A stretch of DNA of 44,857 nucleotides from positions 1 through 44,857 of the forward strand of contig CANQOI010000012.1 of NCBI GenBank assembly GCA_947625435.1, in the 5' to 3' direction. The notes below the pieces were generated by a model. That model ran no database searches. It was not told the origin of the DNA and saw only the letters and a list, made by a program, of their open reading frames with translations. Shown here piece by piece: positions 7,800-15,107 of the stretch (within the stretch, counting starts at the first letter, position 1; each line of letters starts with the position of its first letter). The position numbers were made by a program, and so were the translations under genes. This DNA is from an uncultured Clostridia bacterium (GTDB taxonomy: Bacteria; Bacillota; Clostridia; UBA1212; UBA1255).

Positions 7800-7840
7800 A
7801 ATAAGCACCGATTTCCGATAATAAAATTAAAATAAATAAC

Positions 7841-7881
7841 AAAAATCCGTAGCAGATATTCAAAAAATAACTGCCACGGAT
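7841..7881 (-). terminator. Intrinsic terminator of rpsT
   Basis: On the minus strand ATCCGTGGCAG pairs with CTGCTACGGAT (plus positions 7871-7881 and 7845-7855, one G-U pair), followed by a U-run. It lies 19 bases past the rpsT stop. Confidence 0.85.
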
Positions 7882-7899
7882 AAAATCCGGAATGTTAAA

Positions 7900-8166
7900 T
7901 TACTGAGCATTGGCTGCGTTCAGAGCCTTCGTCATTCTTGACTTCGTGCGTGCAGCTTTATTCTTGTGTATAAGACCCTTAGCCGCCGCCTTATCTAATT
8001 TAATACATGCAGCTTTAAGTGCCTCAGCTGATCCCGCATCACTGCCAGCAATAGCAAGCCTCGCTTTCTTTACTGATGTTCTCAGAGATGACTTAGCAGA
8101 AGCATTTCTGGCCGTCTTCTTCTCAGATATGATAACCCTTTTCTTTGCTGATTTAATATTCGGCAT
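7900..8166 (-). CDS. rpsT: 30S ribosomal protein S20
   Basis: S20 binds 16S rRNA early in 30S assembly. The 88-residue product starts with the canonical MPNIKSAKKRV and is rich in Lys, Arg and Ala (KSSLRTSVKKARL, GLIHKNKAARTKSRMTKAL). The start is set by GGAGGTGAATAGA; an upstream in-frame start at 8199 would add 11 residues before the conserved N-terminus and skip the ribosome binding site. It is monocistronic: a promoter at 8222-8250 and a terminator at 7841-7881 flank it. Confidence 0.97.
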   Translation of the reverse strand: MPNIKSAKKRVIISEKKTARNASAKSSLRTSVKKARLAIAGSDAGSAEALKAACIKLDKAAAKGLIHKNKAARTKSRMTKALNAANAQ

Positions 8167-8221
8167 TCTATTCACCTCCAAAAAACCAATTCTGTGCACA
8201 TCTTTCCGACGCGCTCTCGTG

Positions 8222-8250
8222 ATTTTATCACATTACAGATATAATTGCAA
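8222..8250 (-). promoter_or_regulatory. Promoter of rpsT
   Basis: On the minus strand TTGCAA (8245-8250) and TAAAAT (8222-8227) are 17 bases apart. The leader to the start codon is about 50 bases. Confidence 0.6.
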
Positions 8251-8293
8251 TACAAATTTGTCATTTTACACATGACGTGATACATAGCACATA

Positions 8294-8854
8294 CTACATT
8301 ATGACTGCAATGAATTTTGCCGGGAGTCCGTCAAGAGACTTCATACCGTGAGGCTGCCTTGAATCGAAATACAAAGAATCTCCGGGCTCCATTATTATTT
8401 CCTGACCGCCTATGAGTATCATGAGCCTGCCCTCAACGCAGTAATTGAATTCCTGACCCTCATGTATATTGAGATGTACTTCTTCGTCATCCGTGCTGTT
8501 TACCGTAACGAGAAAAGGCTCTGCCTTCTTGCCGGCAAAATTATATGCAAGATGCTGGTAAACATAATGTTCCATGCGCTCTATGCGTATACCTCTTCCC
8601 TTCTTGACAAAAGTGAAATTCTTGAGCATCGGCTGGCCGCCCGAGAGAATATCCGACATATCTACATTAAAGAGCTTTGCGATCTCAAATATAAAGCTCA
8701 TTGGTATATCGTATGTTCCGCTTTCATATCTGTTATATTCATCGGCAGGCACATTAAGCCTTCTCGCCGTTTCCTCAGGCGTCATGTCTGCAATTTCCCT
8801 TAAGTTTTTGATCCTCTCAGCGATCTCGGCGATCTGTTCGCTCAGCTCTTTCAT
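8294..8854 (-). CDS. XRE-family regulator with C-terminal cupin domain
   Basis: A probable DNA-binding transcription factor of 186 residues. Residues about 12-66 form a helix-turn-helix of the Cro/CI type (RIKNLREIADMTPEETARRLNVPADEYNRYESG). Residues about 110-182 form a small cupin barrel (HEGQEFNYCVEGRLMILIGGQEIIMEPGDSLYFDSRQPHGMKS) that probably senses a small ligand. This two-domain form (HTH plus cupin_2) is widespread; some members control amino-acid, polyamine or lipid genes. AAAGGGTG precedes the ATG and a promoter lies at 8878-8906. The gene downstream is rpsT, with its own promoter, so it looks monocistronic. No target operator could be identified. Confidence 0.88.
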   Translation of the reverse strand: MKELSEQIAEIAERIKNLREIADMTPEETARRLNVPADEYNRYESGTYDIPMSFIFEIAKLFNVDMSDILSGGQPMLKNFTFVKKGRGIRIERMEHYVYQHLAYNFAGKKAEPFLVTVNSTDDEEVHLNIHEGQEFNYCVEGRLMILIGGQEIIMEPGDSLYFDSRQPHGMKSLDGLPAKFIAVIM

Positions 8855-8877
8855 AATGTCAACACCCTTTCGTTTTT

Positions 8878-8906
8878 AATATATTTTGCTCGCTGCATCA
8901 CTGCAA
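8878..8906 (-). promoter_or_regulatory. Promoter of the XRE-cupin regulator gene
   Basis: On the minus strand TTGCAG (8901-8906) and TATATT (8878-8883) are 17 bases apart, 24 bases before the start codon. Confidence 0.5.
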
Positions 8907-8918
8907 ACTGCTGTATTG

Positions 8919-10469
8919 CTATTTTATATCTTTCCTGCAGAAGTTGTCCAGTGCGCTGTAGACCATACATATCAAGATCACGATAATGTATATTACAGAA
9001 AAAATGAGAGACGGGTTCTGTTCTCCCACTCCCGCAAGGAATGTAAGTCCCATATTCACCGTGCCGCCCGACATTCCGCTTCCGGTATAGAATATTCTGC
9101 CGGCTATATCTATGTTGCTGAAAGGCAGGAATTTAATTACGTACGGATATGAATTAAGGAGGCTTTCGAGCACCAGATGCACGATATTCCCTCCGAGGTA
9201 TACTCCCATTGCGATCGATACGGAAGCCGCCGTATTTTTAGTCAGGACAGACAGCATATATGCAAATGTCGCTATGACAAGGAGCGGGATGATTCCTGCC
9301 AGCGACAAGATGAACTGATACAGGAAATAATTTATCTGCAGCGCCGTTCCTCCGATGTACACGATCTTGTCCGAGAAGCCCGTGAATCCGTAGTAGATGA
9401 TACTTACCAAGAACGAAAATACATAGTTATAAATACACAGGAAAACGATCGTCGTCATAATGGACATATATTTCGCGGTAAATATCTTCCAACGTTTCAC
9501 AGGCGCTATTATAAGAGATTTAATGGTGCCCGTAGACATCTCATGAGACATTATGCTGCCTGACAGCAATATGATTATTATAACGGAGAACATATTTCCC
9601 ACCACAGCGGCCATTGAGAAAGACAGACCTCCGGGCGAGTCGTCGGGATCACGTTCAATATATCCGTTATCGATACGTTTTTCATATATCGCCAGATCCT
9701 TTTCAATATCCGCTCTTCTCTCCGGGGTCAGATTTCCTCCCTGAGCCAGATCAACGCCGCTCTCAAGAGATGACCGTATTTTTGCTACATTGTTAAGTAT
9801 CTCCGTCGCATCCGACTTTGCCGTATACGACTCAAATTCTCCGGTAGGATTGAGTGAGAGCATTGCATCATTATAATAGATCGCCGCCGCCTTCTCAGCA
9901 TCGCTGTAATCATCATTTTCGGCTATGCGTTTATTTTCGTTTTCAATATAAGTTTTGTAATCGTATTTCGTTATATAATCGTACAGCTCATCGTACCGCT
10001 CTTGATACCGTCTGTAGTCATCCGAATCCTGATATCCTCCTCTTTCGATCGAAAGCATACTGCTCCTGATCCGGAACATTTCACCGAGGATGTCGTACCT
10101 GTACGAAAGAGTGCGTATATTGTGATCCTTGACCATATACACAAATATATCGTACCATATCATTTCCTCCTTATAATTCATGAGCTCATCGTATATTACA
10201 GACTTATCCTCCTCGGTCTCGGCCTTATCATATCGTTCTTCGTATTCTTTTATCGTCTCTTTAAGTTTTTCGGCGTATTCAAGGTCGCCTTCCGACACGA
10301 TCGGATCGGTTTCTTCATTGGTATAGGACTCAACGAAGCTGTTGGCGATCTTCAGTATCGTGGAGCATCCCGCCATGCCCACTGTCATGACGATAACGAG
10401 CACGAGCACAGATATCTTCTTAAAGCTCTTCAGCATTTCATTTGTATATAAAGCACATATCCTACGCAA
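8919..10469 (-). CDS. ABC-2 type transporter permease with large extracytoplasmic insertion
   Basis: Membrane subunit for the ATPase encoded just upstream. About 516 residues. The first membrane helix is near residues 15-35 (ISVLVLVIVMTVGMAG). A long hydrophilic, charged segment of about 230 residues follows (YAEKLKETIKEYEERYDKAE and onward) and should lie outside the membrane. Five or six helices fill the C-terminal half (MAAVVGNMFSVIIIILLSGSIM, VFLCIYNYVFSFLVSIIYYG, FILSLAGIIPLLVIATFAYML, SVIYIIVILICMVYSAL). GTIKSLIIAPVKRWKIFTAKY is the usual ABC-2 cytoplasmic motif. A TTG at 10469 preceded by GGAGGGGGA with seven-base spacing is the best start; an ATG at 10436 lacks a ribosome binding site. 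It overlaps the ATPase gene by eight bases. Cargo unknown. Confidence 0.82.
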   Translation of the reverse strand: MRRICALYTNEMLKSFKKISVLVLVIVMTVGMAGCSTILKIANSFVESYTNEETDPIVSEGDLEYAEKLKETIKEYEERYDKAETEEDKSVIYDELMNYKEEMIWYDIFVYMVKDHNIRTLSYRYDILGEMFRIRSSMLSIERGGYQDSDDYRRYQERYDELYDYITKYDYKTYIENENKRIAENDDYSDAEKAAAIYYNDAMLSLNPTGEFESYTAKSDATEILNNVAKIRSSLESGVDLAQGGNLTPERRADIEKDLAIYEKRIDNGYIERDPDDSPGGLSFSMAAVVGNMFSVIIIILLSGSIMSHEMSTGTIKSLIIAPVKRWKIFTAKYMSIMTTIVFLCIYNYVFSFLVSIIYYGFTGFSDKIVYIGGTALQINYFLYQFILSLAGIIPLLVIATFAYMLSVLTKNTAASVSIAMGVYLGGNIVHLVLESLLNSYPYVIKFLPFSNIDIAGRIFYTGSGMSGGTVNMGLTFLAGVGEQNPSLIFSVIYIIVILICMVYSALDNFCRKDIK

Positions 10470-11409
10470 TTGTGAGTCCCCCTCCCGTGATGGCGATAAA
10501 CGCATCTTCCAGCGAATTTTCCATGCGCATGATGCCGTACACATTTATTCCGTTCTGTACAAGGAGCGCGTTGTACGACGGTATTTTATATTTTGATATG
10601 GCAAGCTGCACCGAATTTTCGTCGGTAAAATGTCCTCCCCCGTACAGCGCGTTCTCTCCGAACAATTTTACGGCAAGCGATACCGCCGCTTCTATTTTAT
10701 CGGCATCGATCTCAAATCTGTATGTCTCGCCGGATGATGCCATATGAAGGAGTTCGTCTATGGGCTTTACGTCTATCAAGGTGCCTCTGTCTATTATCGC
10801 GACTCTGTCGCACATGAGCTCCATCTCGGCAAGCATATGGCTCGACACGAGCACCGCTATTTTTTCTTCATGCGCCAACTTTTTTAAAATATCTCTGAGC
10901 TCTCTGATACCGGCCGGATCGAGTCCGTTTGTAGGTTCGTCAAGTATGAGGAGCTTAGGCCTGTGTACTATGGCCTGTGCGAGTCCTATTCTCTGTCTCA
11001 TTCCGAGCGAATATCTTTTGAGCTTTTCACCGGCTCTGTTTTCCATTCCCACGAGTCTGAGAACGTATGCGATGCGTTCCGGAGTCACTCCGTCATGTAG
11101 TCTGGCATACATGCGCAGGTTGTCATATCCGGACATATCCTTATACATTTCAGGATTTTCGACTATTCCTCCCACAAGATTCATGGCTTTTTCGTAATTT
11201 TGCTTTACATTCATGCCGCATATCGATATCTCACCGCTGTCAGGGAAAAGGAAGCCCATTATCATTTTGATAGTCGTCGTTTTGCCCGATCCGTTCGGTC
11301 CGAGGAACCCGAATATCTCACCCTCGGGCACATCGAACGATATATCGCGTATGACGTGCTTTGCGCCGAACGATTTATTGAGTTTATGAACACTTAATAC
11401 CGTTTCCAT
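10462..11409 (-). CDS. ABC transporter ATP-binding protein (BcrA/NatA type)
   Basis: Cytoplasmic ATPase of an ABC exporter, 315 residues. Walker A is GPNGSGKTT, the signature YSLGMRQR, Walker B LLILDEPTNGLDP, and the switch His lies in LVSSHMLAEME. The C-terminal 90 residues are the extension common in BcrA-type ATPases used with ABC-2 permeases, for antibiotic or peptide export and resistance, or sodium extrusion. The ATG at 11409 follows AAGGTGA; a GTG at 11418 is rejected because it overlaps the ribosome binding site. It is translated between the membrane-anchored unknown (17-base gap) and the permease (overlap), so the three act as one unit. Confidence 0.92.
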   Translation of the reverse strand: METVLSVHKLNKSFGAKHVIRDISFDVPEGEIFGFLGPNGSGKTTTIKMIMGFLFPDSGEISICGMNVKQNYEKAMNLVGGIVENPEMYKDMSGYDNLRMYARLHDGVTPERIAYVLRLVGMENRAGEKLKRYSLGMRQRIGLAQAIVHRPKLLILDEPTNGLDPAGIRELRDILKKLAHEEKIAVLVSSHMLAEMELMCDRVAIIDRGTLIDVKPIDELLHMASSGETYRFEIDADKIEAAVSLAVKLFGENALYGGGHFTDENSVQLAISKYKIPSYNALLVQNGINVYGIMRMENSLEDAFIAITGGGLTIA

Positions 11410-11426
11410 ATGTTTCACCTTCGATC

Positions 11427-11990
11427 TTAATAAACGATGCCGCTGAAATCATCAATGATCCCTATCGAGCCGTAATCGGTACTGAAGCCGTAATTGAGAT
11501 AATGTATCATGATATCACCGTCTTTGTATATGAAAGAAAATGTCCCGAAAACATAGTTGCTGTTGTCATAAGATGCGTTTCCGCTCCACGCCAGTGAGCT
11601 TTCAATATAATATTCGCATTTTAATATGCCGTTGTTATATGAGTAATCCGATTTTTCGATATTGACCACATTGCAGCGCTCACAGAAATTTCCCGTACGG
11701 TACTGAGATGATATATTATTGGCTATATAATAATCGTACGCACTGTCGTCTTCGAAGAACGGGCGCGCCTCGGAGGCTATTTTTGCTACATACTCCTCCT
11801 CGTTGTTACGGTATTCGCGCGGTATCTGCTTCAGACGGCTGTCCACTTCCAGGAATTCTTCGATCCTGCTGTCTGCGAGATCTTCCATATGCTTCACTTT
11901 TATGTTGACGGCCAATAAATATGCCGCGACCGCGATCACGAGCGGTACAATGACGAAAAGTCCCCTGTTTATGCTTTTCAGAAATTTCAT
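11427..11990 (-). CDS. Membrane-anchored protein of unknown function in the ABC exporter operon
   Basis: I do not recognise this 187-residue protein. A single N-terminal membrane helix (about residues 9-28, GLFVIVPLVIAVAAYLLAV) is followed by an acidic extracytoplasmic part. Residues about 30-90 look helical (VKHMEDLADSRIEEFLEVDSRLK). The second half is Tyr- and Asn-rich and probably beta (SDYSYNNGILKCEYYIESS, NYVFGTFSFIYKDGDIMIHY). It holds a CERC pair (about residue 118) that could bind metal or form a disulphide. AAAGGAGCAGATC precedes the ATG. It starts 28 bases after the flippase stop and ends 17 bases before the ATPase start, so it probably belongs to the exporter as an accessory or sensor. 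Confidence 0.6.
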   Translation of the reverse strand: MKFLKSINRGLFVIVPLVIAVAAYLLAVNIKVKHMEDLADSRIEEFLEVDSRLKQIPREYRNNEEEYVAKIASEARPFFEDDSAYDYYIANNISSQYRTGNFCERCNVVNIEKSDYSYNNGILKCEYYIESSLAWSGNASYDNSNYVFGTFSFIYKDGDIMIHYLNYGFSTDYGSIGIIDDFSGIVY

Positions 11991-12018
11991 GATCTGCTCC
12001 TTTCGTATCGTAAGTATA

Positions 12019-13632
12019 TCACAGTCTCAGTTTTTTCCTTAATCCGGCAGGCAATATCAGGTCGAAATCCTCATCCTCCATACCGCCGGTCTTCTTCATG
12101 GAATAAAGATAAGAAAGTACGCCGGCAATTGCCGCAAATATAAGGGATACGGACTCAGTGATATAATTTCCGGATATCTTACCGAGAATGAAATTCATTA
12201 TCATATACACCGGCATGCTGCCGGCCAGCATTATACCTCCGCATATGGCGGGAAGAGCCGCGGTCTCAAAAAGCTTTATGTGAAGTCCGCGTTTCTTTAC
12301 AAGGCAGTAGTGATTAAGCGCAAGAGGCACTATATACGATATATATGTCGCTATCACCGCTCCGTATATGTTAAGTGACGGTATGGCGATGAGTACGTAA
12401 TTCAGCGCCGCCTTTATGGCCACTCCTATACCCATGAATACCGTAGCGCTGTAAAGCTCGTTGACACTCTGCATCACTGAGCTCTGGAGATGAACGGCGC
12501 CCATAAAGAGCACGCTGAACGACATATAGCTCAGCAGCCTGCTTCCCGAGCCGAGTCCGAGCATTACATATATAGGCTCCGCGTACACGCACATGGCGAT
12601 CGATATGGGAACGGCCACAATATAGCAAAGTCTGAATGCATAGTTTGCCCTGTCGCGCGTCTCCGTATATTTTTTCTGTGCGTAAAGGCCGGCTATCACA
12701 GGGAGCAGACTCACGCAAAGAGACGTGATGAGCGCCGTAGGCACATTAAGAAGCTGCCTCGTTACCCCCATCATTCCGTGCAGCCTCCTGCTCTCGTACT
12801 CACTGAGGCCCGCGCTCATGAGCCTTCCCTTCATTATTGAAACGTCGATCATATTCCCGCCGTACTGTATGCCTGAATTGATGGTAATGGGCAGACTGTA
12901 ATGTATGATGCGCCTCAGTATTTCCTTGTTCGTCAGCCTCGCGGCAGGGCGCTCCCCTTCGCCGGCGTGGAGTATGCGCATATCTTTTTTATATTCGTTG
13001 TTGTATTTTATGACTATCAAGAGCGCTGCGGCGGCGCCGACCGCCGTACCGGCAGAAGCACCCGCCACCGCCCATACTATTCCTTTGGATCTCAATCCGA
13101 GCACGAGCACTATAGATACAAATACGTGCACTATCTGCTCCGCGACCTGTGATACTGCCGTAGGCGTCATGTTCTTCATTCCCTGAAGATAGCCCCTGTA
13201 TGCGGAAAGGAGCGAGCATATCAGCACGGTAGGAGCGAGAGTGAGTATGCCCATCCAGCTCTCTTCATTGTTCATATAACGGGCTATCGGTTTTGCGAAG
13301 ACCGCCATTATGACTGAAAGTGCGATACCTATCGCCACCATGAGAGAGCGGGCCATATTGAATGCCTGTTGTGCCTGCTTACGTGTTCCGGTCGATGTCA
13401 GCTCCGTCACTATCTTCGAGATCGCCACGGGAAGTCCGGCAGTCGTGAGAACATAAACGAAAGCAAATACCTGATTGGCGGAATAATATATACTGTAGCC
13501 GGCCTCGCCGCCCAATATCTTATTCAAAAAAGGTATAAAAAGAAGAGAAATAAGCTTGACCGCTATGTTCGCGGCGGATAAAACAACAAATCCCTTCCCC
13601 ATTGATTGCTCTTTAGTATTAAGTGACGCCAA
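12019..13632 (-). CDS. Polysaccharide/lipid flippase of the MATE-like SpoVB/MurJ family
   Basis: An integral membrane protein of about 537 residues with around 14 predicted helices, of the MOP superfamily that includes SpoVB, MurJ and Wzx. Opening helices (VVLSAANIAVKLISLLFIPFLNKILG), the family motif VTTAGLPVAISKIVTE-like (VLTTAGLPVAISKIV) and AYRGYLQGMKNMTPTAVSQVAEQ match polysaccharide biosynthesis C-terminal family proteins. It probably flips an undecaprenyl-linked glycan or lipid II; in spore formers a role in cortex synthesis is possible but not shown. The best start is a TTG at 13632 after GGGGGTGA; the ATG at 13686 is far upstream and overlaps the promoter region. A promoter lies at 13658-13686. 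The exporter genes follow after 28 bases. Confidence 0.85.
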   Translation of the reverse strand: MASLNTKEQSMGKGFVVLSAANIAVKLISLLFIPFLNKILGGEAGYSIYYSANQVFAFVYVLTTAGLPVAISKIVTELTSTGTRKQAQQAFNMARSLMVAIGIALSVIMAVFAKPIARYMNNEESWMGILTLAPTVLICSLLSAYRGYLQGMKNMTPTAVSQVAEQIVHVFVSIVLVLGLRSKGIVWAVAGASAGTAVGAAAALLIVIKYNNEYKKDMRILHAGEGERPAARLTNKEILRRIIHYSLPITINSGIQYGGNMIDVSIMKGRLMSAGLSEYESRRLHGMMGVTRQLLNVPTALITSLCVSLLPVIAGLYAQKKYTETRDRANYAFRLCYIVAVPISIAMCVYAEPIYVMLGLGSGSRLLSYMSFSVLFMGAVHLQSSVMQSVNELYSATVFMGIGVAIKAALNYVLIAIPSLNIYGAVIATYISYIVPLALNHYCLVKKRGLHIKLFETAALPAICGGIMLAGSMPVYMIMNFILGKISGNYITESVSLIFAAIAGVLSYLYSMKKTGGMEDEDFDLILPAGLRKKLRL

Positions 13633-13657
13633 TATTTCACCCCCGAAATTCCCGTAT

Positions 13658-13686
13658 ATTTTATAACAATACTGTGAATTAAGCAA
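13658..13686 (-). promoter_or_regulatory. Promoter of the flippase operon
   Basis: On the minus strand TTGCTT (13681-13686) and TAAAAT (13658-13663) are 17 bases apart, 25 bases before the TTG start. It is divergent from the cinA promoter at 13708. Confidence 0.5.
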
Positions 13687-13707
13687 TAATGAATATATTC
13701 ATGCGGC

Positions 13708-13736
13708 TTGCCATACGGCTCTTACGGTTGTATAAT
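13708..13736 (+). promoter_or_regulatory. Promoter of cinA
   Basis: TTGCCA (13708-13713) and a perfect TATAAT (13731-13736) are 17 bases apart, 38 bases before the ATG at 13775. Confidence 0.7.
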
Positions 13737-13774
13737 TGACAGATCAAAATAAAAATAACGGAGTGATGCCTTAT

Positions 13775-15013
13775 ATGAGCAGAAAGGTTGAAATATTATC
13801 TGTCGGGACTGAGCTGCTTATGGGACAGATAGCAAATACAAATGCGCAGTACATTTCAAAAAGACTGCCCGAGATAGGACTCGGAGTATTTTACCACAGC
13901 GTGGTGGGAGACAATCCGGAAAGACTCAGAGAATGTCTGGCTACAGCGCTGTCGAGGAGCGATGTTGTCATAACAACGGGCGGACTCGGCCCCACGCAGG
14001 ATGACCTTACAAAGGAAGTCATTGCAGGTGCTCTGGGGCTCGGCATGGAGCTCAATAAAGAGAGCGAGCTCTCTATCAGAAGATATTTTGAAAAGTCCGG
14101 GAAAACGATGTCCGAAAACAATCTGAGACAGGCGTATTTTCCGTCGGGCTCCGTTATCATAGGAAACGATGAGGGTACCGCGCCCGGATGTATCATTGAA
14201 AAGGACGGCAAATGCATCATAATGCTCCCGGGGCCTCCCAAGGAACTCATACCCATGTTCAATCGGCACGTTTTAAAGTACCTTGAAAGCAGCAGCCTCA
14301 CGCCCCTTACTTCAAAATTTCTCCGTGTTGTGGGAGTAGGAGAATCCATGGTGGAGAAAAAGCTTTTTTCTCTCGTTGACGGCCAGATAAATCCCACGAT
14401 AGCCACGTACGCAAAGGACGGCATCGTAACGATAAGAGTCACGGCTCACGATGAAAAGGGCATACCCGCTTCGCTCCTCGTATCAGACATGTGCGGCAAG
14501 GTGCGCTCGATTCTCGGAGACGCCGTGTACACGGATGAAGACGAGGACCTCGAATATACAGTTTTAAGGCTCCTTTCCGAAAAGGGTCTCACATTTTCAT
14601 GCGCCGAATCTTGCACGGGCGGTATGCTCTCCCAGCTTATGACCGCGATACCCGGAGCATCGCGCGTTTTTAAATGCGGTATGGTGACGTATCAGACATC
14701 AGCCAAGACCGATATACTCGGAGTCGACGGCGATATAATAGAAAAATACGGCGTTGTGAGCAAGGAGACGGCACTCGAGATGGTAAAACGCATAGCGCAC
14801 ATGTCGGGCAGCGACACGGCAGTTTCCATTACCGGTTACGCGGGGCCCGCGGCGGGCGACGAACCCGTGGGCAGGGTCTGCATAGGCATGATATCTCCCG
14901 GATGCCAGAACGTGAAGGAATTCTCTTTCACCGGCAACAGAGACAGGATACGGGTGCTTTCCGTCGTGAACGCACTCGATATGCTCAGAAGATCGATACT
15001 CCATATAGACTGA
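13775..15013 (+). CDS. cinA: CinA family protein (nicotinamide-nucleotide amidase / competence-damage inducible)
   Basis: About 412 residues with both CinA domains. Residues 1-170 are the MoCF-type (COG1058) domain with VGTELLMGQIANTNAQYIS, ITTGGLGPTQDDLTKE and IIMLPGPPKEL. This part is linked to ADP-ribose pyrophosphatase activity in some members. Residues about 250-412 are the C-terminal amidase domain (COG1546) with FSCAESCTGGMLSQLMT (nucleophile Ser region), VTYQTSAKTDILGV, SKETALEMV and SITGYAGPAAGDEPVGRVCIG. It deamidates nicotinamide mononucleotide in pyridine nucleotide salvage. The ATG at 13775 is chosen because GGAGTGA is at suitable distance and the conserved KVEILSVGTE follows at once; upstream in-frame starts at 13736 and 13766 fit worse. 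In many Firmicutes it lies next to recA; here it does not. Confidence 0.92.
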   Translation: MSRKVEILSVGTELLMGQIANTNAQYISKRLPEIGLGVFYHSVVGDNPERLRECLATALSRSDVVITTGGLGPTQDDLTKEVIAGALGLGMELNKESELSIRRYFEKSGKTMSENNLRQAYFPSGSVIIGNDEGTAPGCIIEKDGKCIIMLPGPPKELIPMFNRHVLKYLESSSLTPLTSKFLRVVGVGESMVEKKLFSLVDGQINPTIATYAKDGIVTIRVTAHDEKGIPASLLVSDMCGKVRSILGDAVYTDEDEDLEYTVLRLLSEKGLTFSCAESCTGGMLSQLMTAIPGASRVFKCGMVTYQTSAKTDILGVDGDIIEKYGVVSKETALEMVKRIAHMSGSDTAVSITGYAGPAAGDEPVGRVCIGMISPGCQNVKEFSFTGNRDRIRVLSVVNALDMLRRSILHID

Positions 15014-15107
15014 CGATTTATCACACCGAGAGCCCATATTTTACCAAAGTATAAAAGCTTTCGTTTTTCAGAACAATATTTCCGAGCGAAAGGAAGTGTT
15101 CTTTAAA

